Shown piece after piece: positions 49,184 to 60,843 of a stretch of DNA of 64,000 bases. A model generated the notes under the pieces. The model was not told the origin of the DNA. It saw nothing but the letters and a program-made list of their open reading frames with translations, and did not search any database. The stretch's first letter is position 1; every line of letters starts with the position of its first letter. A program made the position numbers and the translations under genes. The stretch comes from Lophius americanus (lineage: Eukaryota; Chordata; Actinopteri; Lophiiformes; Lophiidae), in contig JBBDHG010000014.1 in NCBI GenBank assembly GCA_037951165.1, positions 20,361,501-20,425,500 on the forward strand, read 5' to 3'.

Positions 49184-49570
49184 GAACGACCTACAGTATA
49201 ACTGTCCAATCTATATCATCGGCATCTACTGTTACAACTGATGGTGAGTTTCTTCTCATAATTCTAGCTGCCATACATGAAATGTTCCTGTCGCTTCTGG
49301 ATGAGAAACATAAAATAAAGACGAAAAGACAGAGACAAAAAACCTCTGCAATGTCTTAACATTCACTCTGAAGGATTCCTGCGTCAGATGAGTACATTCA
49401 TATTCATATCCAACACCTCTCTATACAATAAACAGAAAATGATCTACTCTCCTTGGAGTTGGCAAAAAAAAATGTTCACGTTGGAGCTCAGCTTAGTTGG
49501 TAAGACTTCTCAAACATTTCAAATTTGAAACATGTTGATGTAAGTGTGAATAATAGGAACTTTAACTTAC

Positions 49571-49674
49571 CAGCTTACGTTGACACCAGGTGCAGATACC
49601 GCAAAGTGCTACCAGCCAAACGGCACACACCACAAAAGCAACAGACACCAGGAACACACTGAGAGACACTGAGC
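49571..49674 (-). CDS. syt7: syt7 exon: transmembrane segment
   Basis: This coding exon carries the N-terminal transmembrane anchor of synaptotagmin-7. It translates to 34 codons plus two leading bases: a hydrophobic stretch from SVFLVSVAFVVCAVWLVAL into LCGICTWCQRKL. It aligns without gaps to the family segment that ends in CGLCHWCQRKL. Cysteines cluster at the cytosolic membrane edge; in this family such cysteines are palmitoylated. The acceptor is a pyrimidine tract ending CCTCAG and the donor is gtaagt after CTG (phase 0), which fits the next exon. A second in-phase acceptor lies 6 nt further in (exon start 49668), so the start is uncertain by two codons. The upstream exon coding the short lumenal N-terminus was not found. 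The assignment rests on family motifs recalled from memory. Confidence 0.87.
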
Positions 49675-50479
49675 CTGAGGGAGAGAGACAGAAAGAGACA
49701 TACACAGAGGACATTATTAGTGCAGTTGACAGTTGATGTACTCAAGTAAGACAAAAATCCCCATTTAGTGGAACATATCACTCTAATCAGTAGAAATGCG
49801 TCGTAATGTACCTTTCTTCCTCCCCTTCTTTCACCATTCATGACTGCCATCTGGCATCTGTCATCAGTGAGGCACAGAGGGAGAAGTACCAAGAGTGAGG
49901 GCTAAATGACATAAAGGCACAGAAACGGAGGCATGCTCATAATTTCTGCATGTATCAATGGGAGATGACAGGAAGAGATAATATCAGGCCAAGAGCCATA
50001 CAATTAGCATCTTCCGTTTTCTGTCCCTCTATCTCATGAATCCTTCAACAACTTTGTTTCCCTTTTGACAGATGAAAACTTCATCCACGACCTTCTATCA
50101 CACATCCCCGTTTCTTTCAGCAGCAGCCTCTCATAGATACCATTCATTCGGTTCTCCGACACAGTGTCTGCCAAGTCATTTGAGACGCAAAGGCTTGCTG
50201 GCAAAACAATGTGTGCAAACAATGAGCTCATAACTGCTACATCCTTCTCAGCAATACATTCAACCTTTTTCTCAAATGCACCTGACCGCGGATTCTTTAG
50301 GCCTCCATCTTACTTTTCATATTTTGCTGAGCATGTTCAGCTTTTATACAGTTTGCGTGGGCCAATAACAGAGGGCATTTATTAGCTATGGCGACTTCAT
50401 AATCCCTATCCACTCTCTTTCTTCACTTTTTATTAACCTTCTCTCTTTGTCTCCTTCAGGTCTTTTAAGCACTCTTCAA

Positions 50480-50604
50480 GAAGAAAAGAAGCAATATCCT
50501 TTATTGATCACATACAGCCATACACAGAACAACATAGTGAAATTATTTCTCTGCATTTGACCCATCTCTGAGGGAGCAGTGGGCAGCCAATTTGCTTTTA
50601 TACT
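50480..50604 (-). mobile_element. tail of a tRNA-headed SINE
   Basis: On the plus strand it reads tcctttattgatcacataca, gtgaaattatttctctgc, atttgacccatctctgag and ggagcagtgggcagcc. The head is missing. It directly abuts the 3' tail of the L2 copy at 50612, which suggests the L2 inserted into or beside it. Confidence 0.6.
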
Positions 50605-50611
50605 TCAGTAT

Positions 50612-51195
50612 ATAATAATAATAATAATAATACATTTAATGTATAATGCACTTTACATTTGGATCAAATCTCAAAGTGCTACAAGGCAAATGCAGATAAA
50701 AGCATCAATAAAAAATAAATAAATAAATAATAATAATAACTATACAAAAACGTGACCAAAAGCATTAATGTTAATTACAGTTATAGGTTCTGCTAAAAAG
50801 GAAAGTTTTAAGTCCTTTTTTAAATGTGTCAGTCGTCTGTGGAGCCCTCAGATGGTCAGGGAGGGCATTCCACAGACGAGGGGCAGCAGAACAGAAGGCC
50901 CGATCTCCCATGGTGCTGAGCTTAGTCCGGGGAAGGAGGAGGCGGTATGACTGGGTAGAACGGAGGGATCGTGTCGAGGTCAGTGGGGTGAGTAGTTCTT
51001 TCAGGTAGGGGGGTGCGTTACCATGGATGCACTGGTGAGTGAGGAGAGAGATCTTATAATCAATCCTGGTGGAGATGGGAAGCCAATGAAGGGAATGAAG
51101 AACAGGGGTGATGTGTTCGTGTTTACGAACTCTCATCAGGATCCTTGCAGCACTGTTTTGAACATACTGCAGTCTTTGAAGACTTTTATCAGTCT
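50612..51195 (-). mobile_element. L2-clade LINE, 5'-truncated, copy 2
   Basis: The minus strand encodes LHSLHWLPISTRIDYKI, NAPPYLKELLTPLTSTRSLRS, GDRAFCSAAPRLWNALPD and ends TFKKGLKTFLFSRTYNCN before a stop at 50771. It differs from copy 1 at only five residues over the 105 shared with that ORF. Truncation starts at cactgttttgaac...gataaaagtc in minus sense (near 51195). The 3' tail is an AAT array at 50615-50632. Confidence 0.87.
50700..50745. repeat. AATA/AAT imperfect microsatellite in L2 tail
   Basis: Short aaataaat and ataataat runs in the 3' UTR of the L2 copy at 50612-51195. Confidence 0.8.
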
Positions 51196-51950
51196 TATTT
51201 ATTTATATACAATATCTACACCTTGCATTAAACATATCCTTGTCTCCAAGAGATTTCACAGTTGGAATTTTTCCAAAAGTATAAGCTTTTTTATCCACCA
51301 GTCTGGTTGAAATGTAACTCTATTCACATATTTGCTTAGTTTTCTGATTTTAAATTGCACGATATTAGGCATGGTTTGTTCATTAAAATCAAAGGGGTTG
51401 AGGGTGTGTTGTGGCAATGTCGCTATGAAACGCATTTCAATGCTTAACAGATAAGCAGTCTCACTTTTATTTGTGTTCCTGCCAGTATATGAAAAAAAAC
51501 AGAAGGCTGGCCAAGTTGAAACAGCTACCAAGGCTAAAATCCTCTCTACATGGAGGGAATATGACCACTTAGAAAGAACAATGGCTCCTTTTCAGAGCCT
51601 CTAAAACTGACAGATTTCCAATGTTTGGACACAAAAAAAAAAAAGATCCAGAGATAACTTTGATTTTTGGCCAATCTTGCTATCTGTAATAATGTAATAG
51701 ATTTATCTAATTTCATTGTTGCTGGGGTTCAGCAAAGCGTTACCATGACAATAATCCTCCAAGCGCATTAGATAAGATAATTTACTTAAAAGAAATTAAT
51801 GAGCCGGTACTTTCTGGTGGATGTCCCACAGATTAGTTGTTCAGGACACACGTGCTGTTTTGAGTGTTCTATACGTATACGTCATTGAAAAGAAAGTCTT
51901 GTAGTCTATTGCGAAAGAATAGCCAACCACAAGTGTTAAGTTAAATCTTT

Positions 51951-52672
51951 GGTGTATTTCATAAAGCAGGTTTAACAAACTCTGAGTTTATCCCTGAACT
52001 CTGGTTTGAACAACCTTGAAATGAGAAACTCTGAGTTTTCGGTTCCGGAGCAGCTGATGTGAGAAGGTGTATGTGATTGTTTTTGTTTTTATGAGTTTGC
52101 TAAAAGAGTGCACTAGAAGCTATCATTAATGGAGCTCCAATCCCGTGGCAACCAGTGAAAAGCTATGGTTGCCATACTTCACGCCATTTGAACTGGAAGT
52201 TATCCTGTGCTCACAGGAAAGGGTAATGTGTGGAATATCTTATCCCGACCCAAATAAGCTCAACGTTTCTTTCATATCTAGAATATCAGAAAGTTTCATA
52301 AGTTTTAATATCAAATATTTACAGATGTTGTAGAAGAAGCTTCATTTTGAGAAGAAAAAAAAACAGAGAGCAAGACAAAGACTTTGCTGGGTTGTGAGAG
52401 ACATCCGCAGTGTCGTGTAGTTGGAGAATACCATTCAGATAAATCATGGAATGAAAGCACGTTCAATCACGGTCTCTCAACATAACAAACATGACAAATG
52501 CGATTCGGACACGTCACGTCTGACAGCTCTGCTTCTGGCTCAGGAAGAGTCACGAAATAACTCAGGGTTTGTTATAAAAAAAACTTCCAAGAAAGCTTGT
52601 TAGGTTCACAGAGTAACTTACCCTTGTAACCGACTCTGAGTTTCCACTTAATCCGGTTCCTGGAACACACCA
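51951..52672 (+). mobile_element. PIF/Harbinger-like DNA transposon relic
   Basis: The left end reads ggtgtatttcataaagcagg then tttaacaaactctgagttt. The right end reads aaccgactctgagtttccac and ggttcctggaacacacc, an imperfect inverted match. Subterminal aactctgag repeats are typical of fish Harbinger-like elements. An ORF start at 52145 reads SEKLWLPYFTPFELEVIL, like the N-terminus of the Myb/SANT-type accessory protein, then breaks. No transposase remains. A clear 3-bp target duplication was not seen. Confidence 0.6.
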
Positions 52673-55574
52673 CAGGACTTTATAACAAAAGCAGTCACAT
52701 TTGCTGCAGAGAATCAACTACCTCAAATCCCCCCCTCTCCTGTTCTCTTTATGTTATTTGGCAGTAACTGCAAACATAGTATGAGCTCATTTAGTTAATA
52801 ATTACTAAACATAATGCACTGACTGTTTCATCTTTGATCAAGGAGGAAGTGGTGTGCCACTTTTTTTACCCTCTTTATAATTGTTTTTCTTCCCTCCTAC
52901 ACTCTCTGTCTACACGGCTTCATTTCCACTCATGTGGGAATAATATAACTGATTAGAATAGCTCATCGGAAAAATAGCCTTTATAAAACTAACGTTTTCA
53001 ATGTCTCTACCCATATCAAGGTCTATTGTTTTTCCCCCAATCCCTCAACTTACTAGAAAGATGTCGCAGCAGTTTACAGGTAAAACAAACAAACATGGCA
53101 TATGATTGCAATGATTAATTATCATTAATAATGGCTGCATTCCTCTCATAATAGATGCAGCTTCATTTTTGCATAAATGAATTAGCCGTCATGACCGTTA
53201 TCATTATTTTATTAATGTGGTATTGTAATATTTGGTAATCCTAGATCCGGAATAGAAGAACCTCAGGACCATCTCCAAAATGCTGTGAAAATGTTGCTAC
53301 ACGAATGACCGACTTTAACGTCACATAAACAATAAATATGTAATGTGTAATATAATGGACGGTCAGATTCGATTGACACGTACAAATGTTTTATTAATAC
53401 ATATACATTTCTGCTCATATGTGGCTTCAGGCTGCAACCAAAGCTTGAGTCCATGTGGAGTGGATTTTTTGTTTTGGTTTTAGGTTAGTTCTGGGGTAGC
53501 GACAAGTCTTTGATTCATAATGCATCAAACAGATATCAACATGTCGAAGTGCTCTGAGCAATAAAATATAATACAGCATCTTTGTACTATCAATGTGATA
53601 GTGTTGTTCCCACATTATGACTTAAAGCTCATGATGCACAAAAACTGGAAGAATTCCATACCAAAAGGGAAAGTCGCATAGCAGGTATTTTGACTTTGAC
53701 AGCTGGAAAAACCCCTCGCTGTGAAGAGGAGTAGGTGGCATATTCTCTGTGAGTTATCTATTCCACTTGCAGCTGCAAAGGTTCAGTCAGGAAGATTATT
53801 CCTTCGCACACTAATCATAGCAGCTGTGCTCTCATCGGCCGGTCATATTGATCTCAGTCCACCATGGCGCACCTTCATCGTTAACCCTCCGTCTTATGAC
53901 TTCCTTTTTAAATATGATTACCATTGTTCATCAAGTTACAGCTGATCTTTACAGAAACACCAACGACATAATTTGAAAGCCCCATCGGAGTCACGAGACG
54001 ACACTGCCAGCATCTGAATCGACTGGGAAACATATTTGCTGCTCAGGACAGAAAGCTTACAATCCCGATCTGCCATCTTATGTCGTAGTAGGCTATCGTC
54101 TTAACTTAATTTACTTGACTCTTCTGGTCAAACTAATATTCTGTTGACGTCCGTTTCTTGTATCAGTTTCCCTCTGCTTCCATTATTCATGTCAAGATAA
54201 ACAAATTAAGCTCCTTTCTTAACAAAGTTTTCTCATTTGGAGAACTAAAAATGTAAATATATCAAAACTAGCACCTATAATAAAAAAAATATGAAAAGTA
54301 TGAGACCAAATCCTAAATAACTGCAATTATCTTGTAAGATGGACCACAATCTCTTCCTGTTTGTCACTCTCTTAAAAACTTTTCCTTTCTTATACAATCA
54401 ATACTCTCTTCTCTCATTGGCAATGGTATCTGCCTTTGTCGAAAGAGCCCCTTACTCTCTGCATGTCCTCTCCTCCACCTGCTGTGCTTCGCTGTTCACC
54501 TCACTCAGCTCCTGGTGTTAGCCCTCAGAGGAGCAGTTCTTGCCGAAGGTCAACACAACATGGAGAAGGCTGCCACTATGGGAGGTGACCCTTAGCTAAA
54601 CAGACTCTGGAGGAACAAGGATATCCAAGAGAAAATGACATGGGAATAAAATATGAGCTGTTTTCTGTTTAAAGCAAAGCTCAGCATGGCCAGAACTGCC
54701 TTCTCATTCATGAGTGAAGAAAATACATGGATCTGTGCGAGGTTTATCAGTACCAAACAGATCGATGGAGAACAGTTTAAGCAGTCTTGATTCACAGTTT
54801 GAGGCTTTAAGCACAATTTTGTGCCATTTCATCTTGAAAATATCTCTTTTATGTGAAGTTACAGCTCTTTGCCTTTTTATAATCACATATAAATAAATAC
54901 ATGACATAATGACTTTCTCTATCAGGCTCAATTGTAGGACCAATTACATGCTTTTTATCACACAGTTCTATTCTAGTTCACAAATGTAAGTCCAAATCTT
55001 TGTCCAATCAGGAGGTCTGCTTTACAACTCATTCTTTCAATGTTTTGCCTCAAACTGCAGCTAGAAACATGAATTTGTTTTTTCTTTTTCACAAGTAATA
55101 CAGAAATAACCTTGGGGCTATATTCGCAAACATTCTGAAAATGTATTCAGAAAGTAACGTCAAATTTCCCAGAAGCAGCTCTGAGTATGGCAGGACCAGA
55201 GAAATCGACCTTACTAAGAAGTGGATGACCCTGTAGCAAGCTATGACACATTATTAAAATACACTCTTTGGACCTGACTTACCAGGATCCCATATTACGA
55301 GTGTTAAATTGCGTTTGCACTCTAACAGATTGTACGTTTGGTTTGCGGCTGATCTACTTAGAATAAAATGCCAAATTATATAATTTAGATTCTAAGTCAC
55401 TATGAATAATTCAGTATTATATTTTATACAATGAGTACCACTATTGATAAATCATTATTACTATTTTAAAGCTTTAAAAAAGTGTAAAAGGTACACAATG
55501 TATTTGACAGCAACAATTTAAGCAACGAAGGGGATGCAAATCAGTGTTCTTCTACTGCCGCTCCCAAACAAGGA

Positions 55575-55810
55575 TAAATGGGGAGGGTCGTGTCAGGAAG
55601 GATATCTGGCATAAATCCTGTGCCAATTCAACACGCGGAACAGAAAATTGATTTCCAAACTGTTTCGGTCGGGGCTCGGGTTAACAAATATCATCACTGG
55701 TACTGTTGACCAGTAGGGTAATGGCCATGAATATGGATGGAAACATATTATCCCCTTGGTGATCCCAAAAGGAAACAGCCGAAAGGCGAAAAGAAGAACA
55801 AGAGGAAGAA
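55575..55810 (+). mobile_element. RTE-like LINE/SINE 3' tail
   Basis: Reads gtgtcaggaaggatatctgg, cataaatcctgtgccaattc and aacacgcggaacag. It resumes after about 110 bp of unrelated sequence as gaaacagccgaaaggcgaaa followed by an A/G-rich tail. This matches a common fish tail (gtcaggaagggcatctggcgt ... gccaaatcaacatgcgg ... gcagccgaaag), so it looks interrupted by an insertion. Confidence 0.5.
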
Positions 55811-56689
55811 TAATTAGAAACATAAGACCATTTCAGAGTAAAGGTGGATGCCGAGGCTCTCTCCCTGTGGTTGTTTGCTCCAGCGAGTGTGAAAGGAACT
55901 GGTATGTGTTGAAGCCTGATGTGAGAGGGGAGCCGGGGTCTGGGATTCACTCTCCACCTGATGGAAGGGTGAGGCAAGAGCCAAGAACGAACACATTAAA
56001 TGTTTCTGATCAAGATCCAGGGTGTTGTTTTTTTTCCTTTTCTGTAAGAACAATAACTCTAATAATGCCAAAACTGCTCAACCAAATCTGTGCGGTGAGG
56101 CAGGGCCAAACTAAACTAGGATGCGAAGGACTGTTTGTCCTTGGCGGAGCTATCTGCTCTACTGAGAGCCACTCTAGTGATTAGTGTAATCACTCTGCTG
56201 ATGGAAGGTTGTAACAGACTCAAGCATCGCTGCTGAACTGACGTATATCTTCGCTTGCTGAATATATTAGTGTCATGATCACCTCAAATTCTGGTGTTAC
56301 CTGGTTACTGCATGGTGGCAGTTGAGGGCGTGTCATAAATTACATCAACCATTAATATTACTTCCCATTTAATCTTCAATGTTACATTAACAGTCGATAA
56401 TGTTTTGGATTATGTTTTGTCTTTCCAACTTTCTCTCCTCATCTTCAGAAATGATTGAGCATCCAAAACATTGTCCTCACTACAACAAACTGCTTTTCAC
56501 CTGAACAATTCTCTGAAGGTCTAAATTGTTTGGCTTTAACTTTTACCTTCACCACGATCTGGTCTGATCCCTGAGGAGAAACTTCTAGAAAACGTTCTAC
56601 TCTTCAAAGAAGTATAAGTAAGTCAGATAGAAAAGGAGGGGCTTCTATGGAATCGTCAATGCCACTGCACTACAGATTGGCCTTGTTAA

Positions 56690-56840
56690 CACGATAACTC
56701 AGAAAGTTTTTCATGGATCATTTTCAAGTTAGATACTCTCATAGACCTTAGTGTGAGGCTGAACTGGATTGATTTTTGGACAGGTCGGTTGTTTATTTCT
56801 GACACTAGAGGGCGCTTTCTCCTCAAAAGTTTCAAGGCCC
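56690..56840 (-). repeat. Rpt-A fragment
   Basis: Contains tttttcatggatcattttca, catagaccttagtgtgaggc and gacactagagggcgctttc, matching the outer block of the minus-orientation copies at 9540 and 25950. Confidence 0.6.
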
Positions 56841-59800
56841 TAATTTGTCTTTCTTGTTACCAAATACAAGGCGTCCTTTGTGACAGTGACAGGAATCTAC
56901 TGTGGTCCACTACCCAGGTGGCTCAGGACCCAGGAATAAGCATTAAACATTCAACTCTATTGTCTGTTAAACATTAGATTTTAATTTAAAAATTGATGAC
57001 ATCAAACCCCAGCATTGGTTTGACATCAACGTTAAATTTTTTTGTTTTTTTTAAAAACAACATTAATTCATTTCGATATACAAACTTTGCTTGCAGCACA
57101 TGCAAACTCCTCGTTACAAATACACTCGACAGCTACATTCGTACTCAGAGCCTTCATGTAGACAACAGCACAAACCACTGTTCCTCTGCTACCTTTCAAG
57201 AAAACATTGGAATTTTGCCTTGTTTAAATGTTGAAAGTATTAATGATTAAGCCACATCACAAAATACATCTTTATACAAAGTCATTCAGCTGAATCTATT
57301 AATTTGAGAATGTACTATATTATTTAATTTTAATTTTTTTAGCAGATTTTTGTTTTAGTTTTTTCTGTTTGTTGCTATTTTATTTTATTTAGCGGATAGC
57401 ATGGCGAGTAAGTGGTTGACAGTTTCTGGGTTTGATTTTAAACGGACACTGGCATTGGTGGAGTTTGTTTGCGTTGTTCCTGTGTGTTGACTTACATGTG
57501 AATTAGTGACTGAAAGTGCCAGTTGGTGTGACCATGAATTGCCACCATGCACAAGATAATAGGTCATAAAAATTGTGATTGACAGATAATAAACCAACAT
57601 TGGGTTTTGACTTCACAGGTTTTGACAAGATTATCATTTCAGACTAAAAATTAATGTCTGTTTAATGTCTGTTTTCAGAAAGGGACTTGAAATTGGAGAA
57701 ACTCCCAAAGTATGCAGGCACAAAAAAACAACAGTCTGGATGATAACCTGACTGATGGCTGCAGTTCAAAACGCTTGGTTTGTTCCTCTGGCTTGTTTAT
57801 TTAAGCTATTTGTTGGAGTGTTTACTGAAACTCACTGATCTTGGTCAAACAAACTGGTGCAGTCCTGATCACAGGAATTTGTGATCTGTTCCTCTCCTTT
57901 ATTTCAAGAGCTACTCGTGATGTCATGAGGGGATAATAAACTGTCAAGAAAGGATCTGAAGCAGGGCTGTGGCCTCCACAGTTATGTAATATTATTTTCA
58001 CACTGTGGTAACACACAAGTTTCTCAGCAAGTGAGAAACATCAGAAAGTGGAAAGGTGTTAAACCAAAAGCGCCTGTGCTCTATTGACTCTCTCTCTTTA
58101 TGACTTATTACTTTACATAATTGTACATGACACTCTAAATATTGATTGCTTGCATGTCCTGAGAGTTGTCACATAATGGAAGGATATTTCTTTAAAGCTG
58201 GTATGTGTCCTTGTAGGTGGTCCAGGTTCATTTTGTGGTTTGCTTTGAAAGGAAAAGGAAAAATAAGCCAGTGGATATGACTTCATGATTCTTCTGGTGC
58301 CTCTAAGTTGCTGTGAACAGAAAAGGAGTCTGATTTGAAAGCATCAGAATAATGAAAGTGACAACAGCAAAGTGGTTTAACCATGTGAACCTTGTTAAAT
58401 AAAAGGGGAACCACCAAGAATGTAGGAAATACAAATTTGGATCAATCCAATTCTCTAATTGATCAAATTGTCCGTCAAAAATCTGAAAGTCATAAATTCT
58501 GATTTACAGTGACCTTCATCTTCTCTTCATTAAGGACCAGACAGGGACAACCGCATTGGTTAAATAGGATATATATTTATTTAACCATACACTACTCATG
58601 CAGGATAAATATGAATAAACTATAAAGCAAATAGTAAAATATAAATGTGAATGAATAGTAATGCAGAAAGTATGGAAATGCTAAAACTTGTGTACGTATG
58701 TATATGAAGAAAAGATTAAATGTAAATACTTGGAAAATGATATTGGTGATCAATAGCAATTATTGAATCATTTGGACTATCTGGAGATCAGTTCTCAAGA
58801 ATTGGGGAAGGATGTTAAATCCAATTAGATAGTAGTGTCAGTTAATCAACCCCTTTTTCATGAACAGAGCAGGTGGTGAGAGGATGAGGCCTACTGTAGG
58901 TTTGTCAAACAGACAGGTGTTCTCCGATGAGGACCATGTGCTCAGTCAGGCCTGTTTCTTCAGAACCGTCCAGGTGGAATCTACTGGTTGGGTTCTGTGG
59001 AAGCGTGCGGCCAAAGTGGAGACTCAACAGCTGCTTTCATCAGCATGGTTACCAGTAGAATCTTGGGCTGGCGGGAGGCCCTCTTCATCAAAGTTTGATA
59101 TGGAGTTGTATAACACACTAATGTAACTGAATGACATGCAAAACTTCTAAAGAAACTTTGTGTCCAGACGAGGGTTTCTGGTAGTTTTGTGGTACAGATT
59201 ATATCTGTCAAACAGGCACTTAATGAAATCAAGGGTCAATGGAGAGGGGATCGGCTTGATCAAGTCAATTAGTCTTCCATTAAATATTTGTTCATAATCA
59301 AAAATAGCTTCTTGTGGAATTGAAATATTCTGTTCCTTGATGCCGAAGCCCAACGACAGTATGGGCTTCGACAGTTGACTGTAACATATTTTACTGTGAA
59401 TGAATAAGACAATTCCCATATGCTTTTTATTTTCCAATGTAAATCCAATTTTTCGATTCTCCAGAAAACCATACTTCCCTTTTGCATATCATTCCCTCAC
59501 AAGGTAATGATATCATTACCCTCCTGCCAAACCATCAATGTGGTGATGTTTATCCCTGTAAATAATTGACCTGAAACATTAAAACCATTTGCACTTACCC
59601 CTTTTCTAAACAGGCAGCTTGACAGCCGGCTTGAGCTAACTTCTTTGTGTTTCCACAGCCAAAGAAATGGCTTTGGCTGTGGAATGGCTTTGGCTGCTTT
59701 GAAGCTCCAGGCCTTCCAAGCTGATGCCATTGTCATCCAAAGCCTGGCTGGAAAGGAGAACTATTTCATCACTAGCTGGGGTTGTGAGGAGTGTAAGAAA

Positions 59801-59854
59801 CCAAAACTTTGAGACATTCATTTTTAAGGAACTAAAGCTGGTGTAGCATCTAGA

Positions 59855-60843
59855 CAAGGGTTTCTGAAAATATTTGGGGCTGGGGAAGCCTTACAGGGAC
59901 ATCATAGATGTTAGCCATCTACAGGGGGGTTTGTCCTCATTGATTGGCTATAATATAAACTACAACTAAACTACAACAATAAAATACAACAAACTACAAC
60001 TATTGGGACGAAAACATAAGACATGTTGGATAAGAACATTTCCAGCCTGACCGGTAAAAGTCAATGGATGGCTAGCAGGAGATTGACTAGATCATTCTGT
60101 TTTAGTCACAGGGACCTGGCTAACTACCGGGACTAATGTTTTTGTTTCATGGTGCAGAGCCACGCCTCCATCATGCCTGATCCTCACCTCAAATTTATCA
60201 CATAATAAGCTACATTTAGTACCTGTATTGTTATCACTAAGGGTGGCAGAGTAATAACTGAATACCTGACACGCTGAGCGGGACAGGTGAGCTAAATAAG
60301 CTAACAGACCTGAAAACGTGTATAATGAGTAAGGCTCCCAAGAACAAGGGAACTAAAAGGACCATAGCCTAACTGAAATAAAATAAATTGTTAATTTGTT
60401 TATATATTCCGTAGCCGGTTCACCTGTTCAGGGTCACGGGGGCTGAAGCCTATCCCAGCTGACATTGGGCGAGTAGTAGATTAGTAGTAGTAGAGTCACA
60501 GGGCCAGACATTAACTGTCCTCTGGATAGTTAGGTTGTGAGATGTAGGTTATGGCGATAAAAGCTGCGATTATTGCAAGCACACAGAGATGGAAAAGCAC
60601 TGGCACATAAAATAGCGCGATGATGTAACAGGCTTACGGGATCACGTTGAGCAACTAGCTCTCTCACCGTGTTGTTTACCGTGTTACCTTCCGTGTTCTC
60701 GGATCTCAGAGTCCTTCATCTCTGCTTAATGCAATTATAATGATACAGCACAATTTTGTAGTAAAATATAAATAATTTCACGGACCCCCTGGCTGAGACT
60801 CACACACCTCAGAGGTTCATGGACCCCATTTCAGAACAACTAG
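59855..60843 (+). mobile_element. hAT-like non-autonomous element
   Basis: The left end is caagggtttctgaaaatatt with ggggctggggaagcc and ttacagggac. The right end is ttcacggaccccctggctga and gttcatggaccccatttcag followed by aacaactag. These match the paired ends of fish hAT elements (caggGTTTCTcaaa ... cggaccccc ... gaaac-ctg). Flanks catctaga and agtctagg are a possible decayed 8-bp duplication. No transposase is visible. Confidence 0.55.
60405..60482 (-). repeat. Rpt-B 3' fragment inside a hAT-like relic
   Basis: Contains ccggttcacctgttcagggt, ggggctgaagcctatccc and agctgacattgggcgag. It lies within the hAT-like element at 59855-60843, so it probably inserted after that element (inference). 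Confidence 0.65.

Larger units (their letters stand above)
42680..49570 (-). other. syt7 intron between transmembrane and juxtamembrane exons
   Basis: Holds an Rpt-B fragment (44398-44520), an Rpt-A fragment (44612-44840), a LINE-like tail ending in a CTAT array near 45236, short tandem repeats at 48135-48186 and a LINE 3' end with a CTTAT tail (48680-49183). Open frames around 45.65-46.0 kb occur on both strands with no splice or codon support. I see nothing recognisable in 42.7-44.4 and 46.0-48.1 kb. The 935-bp intron at 41587-42599 likewise holds nothing I recognise. Confidence 0.6.

Noticed and set aside
55756..56184. 142-codon plus-strand ORF
   Set aside because: It starts in the RTE-like tail (aaaggcgaaaagaagaac) and continues into unrelated sequence, so it is a chance fusion frame.
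58860..59126. 88-codon plus-strand ORF
   Set aside because: No motif, no flanking splice signals that make sense and no repeat match; treated as chance.
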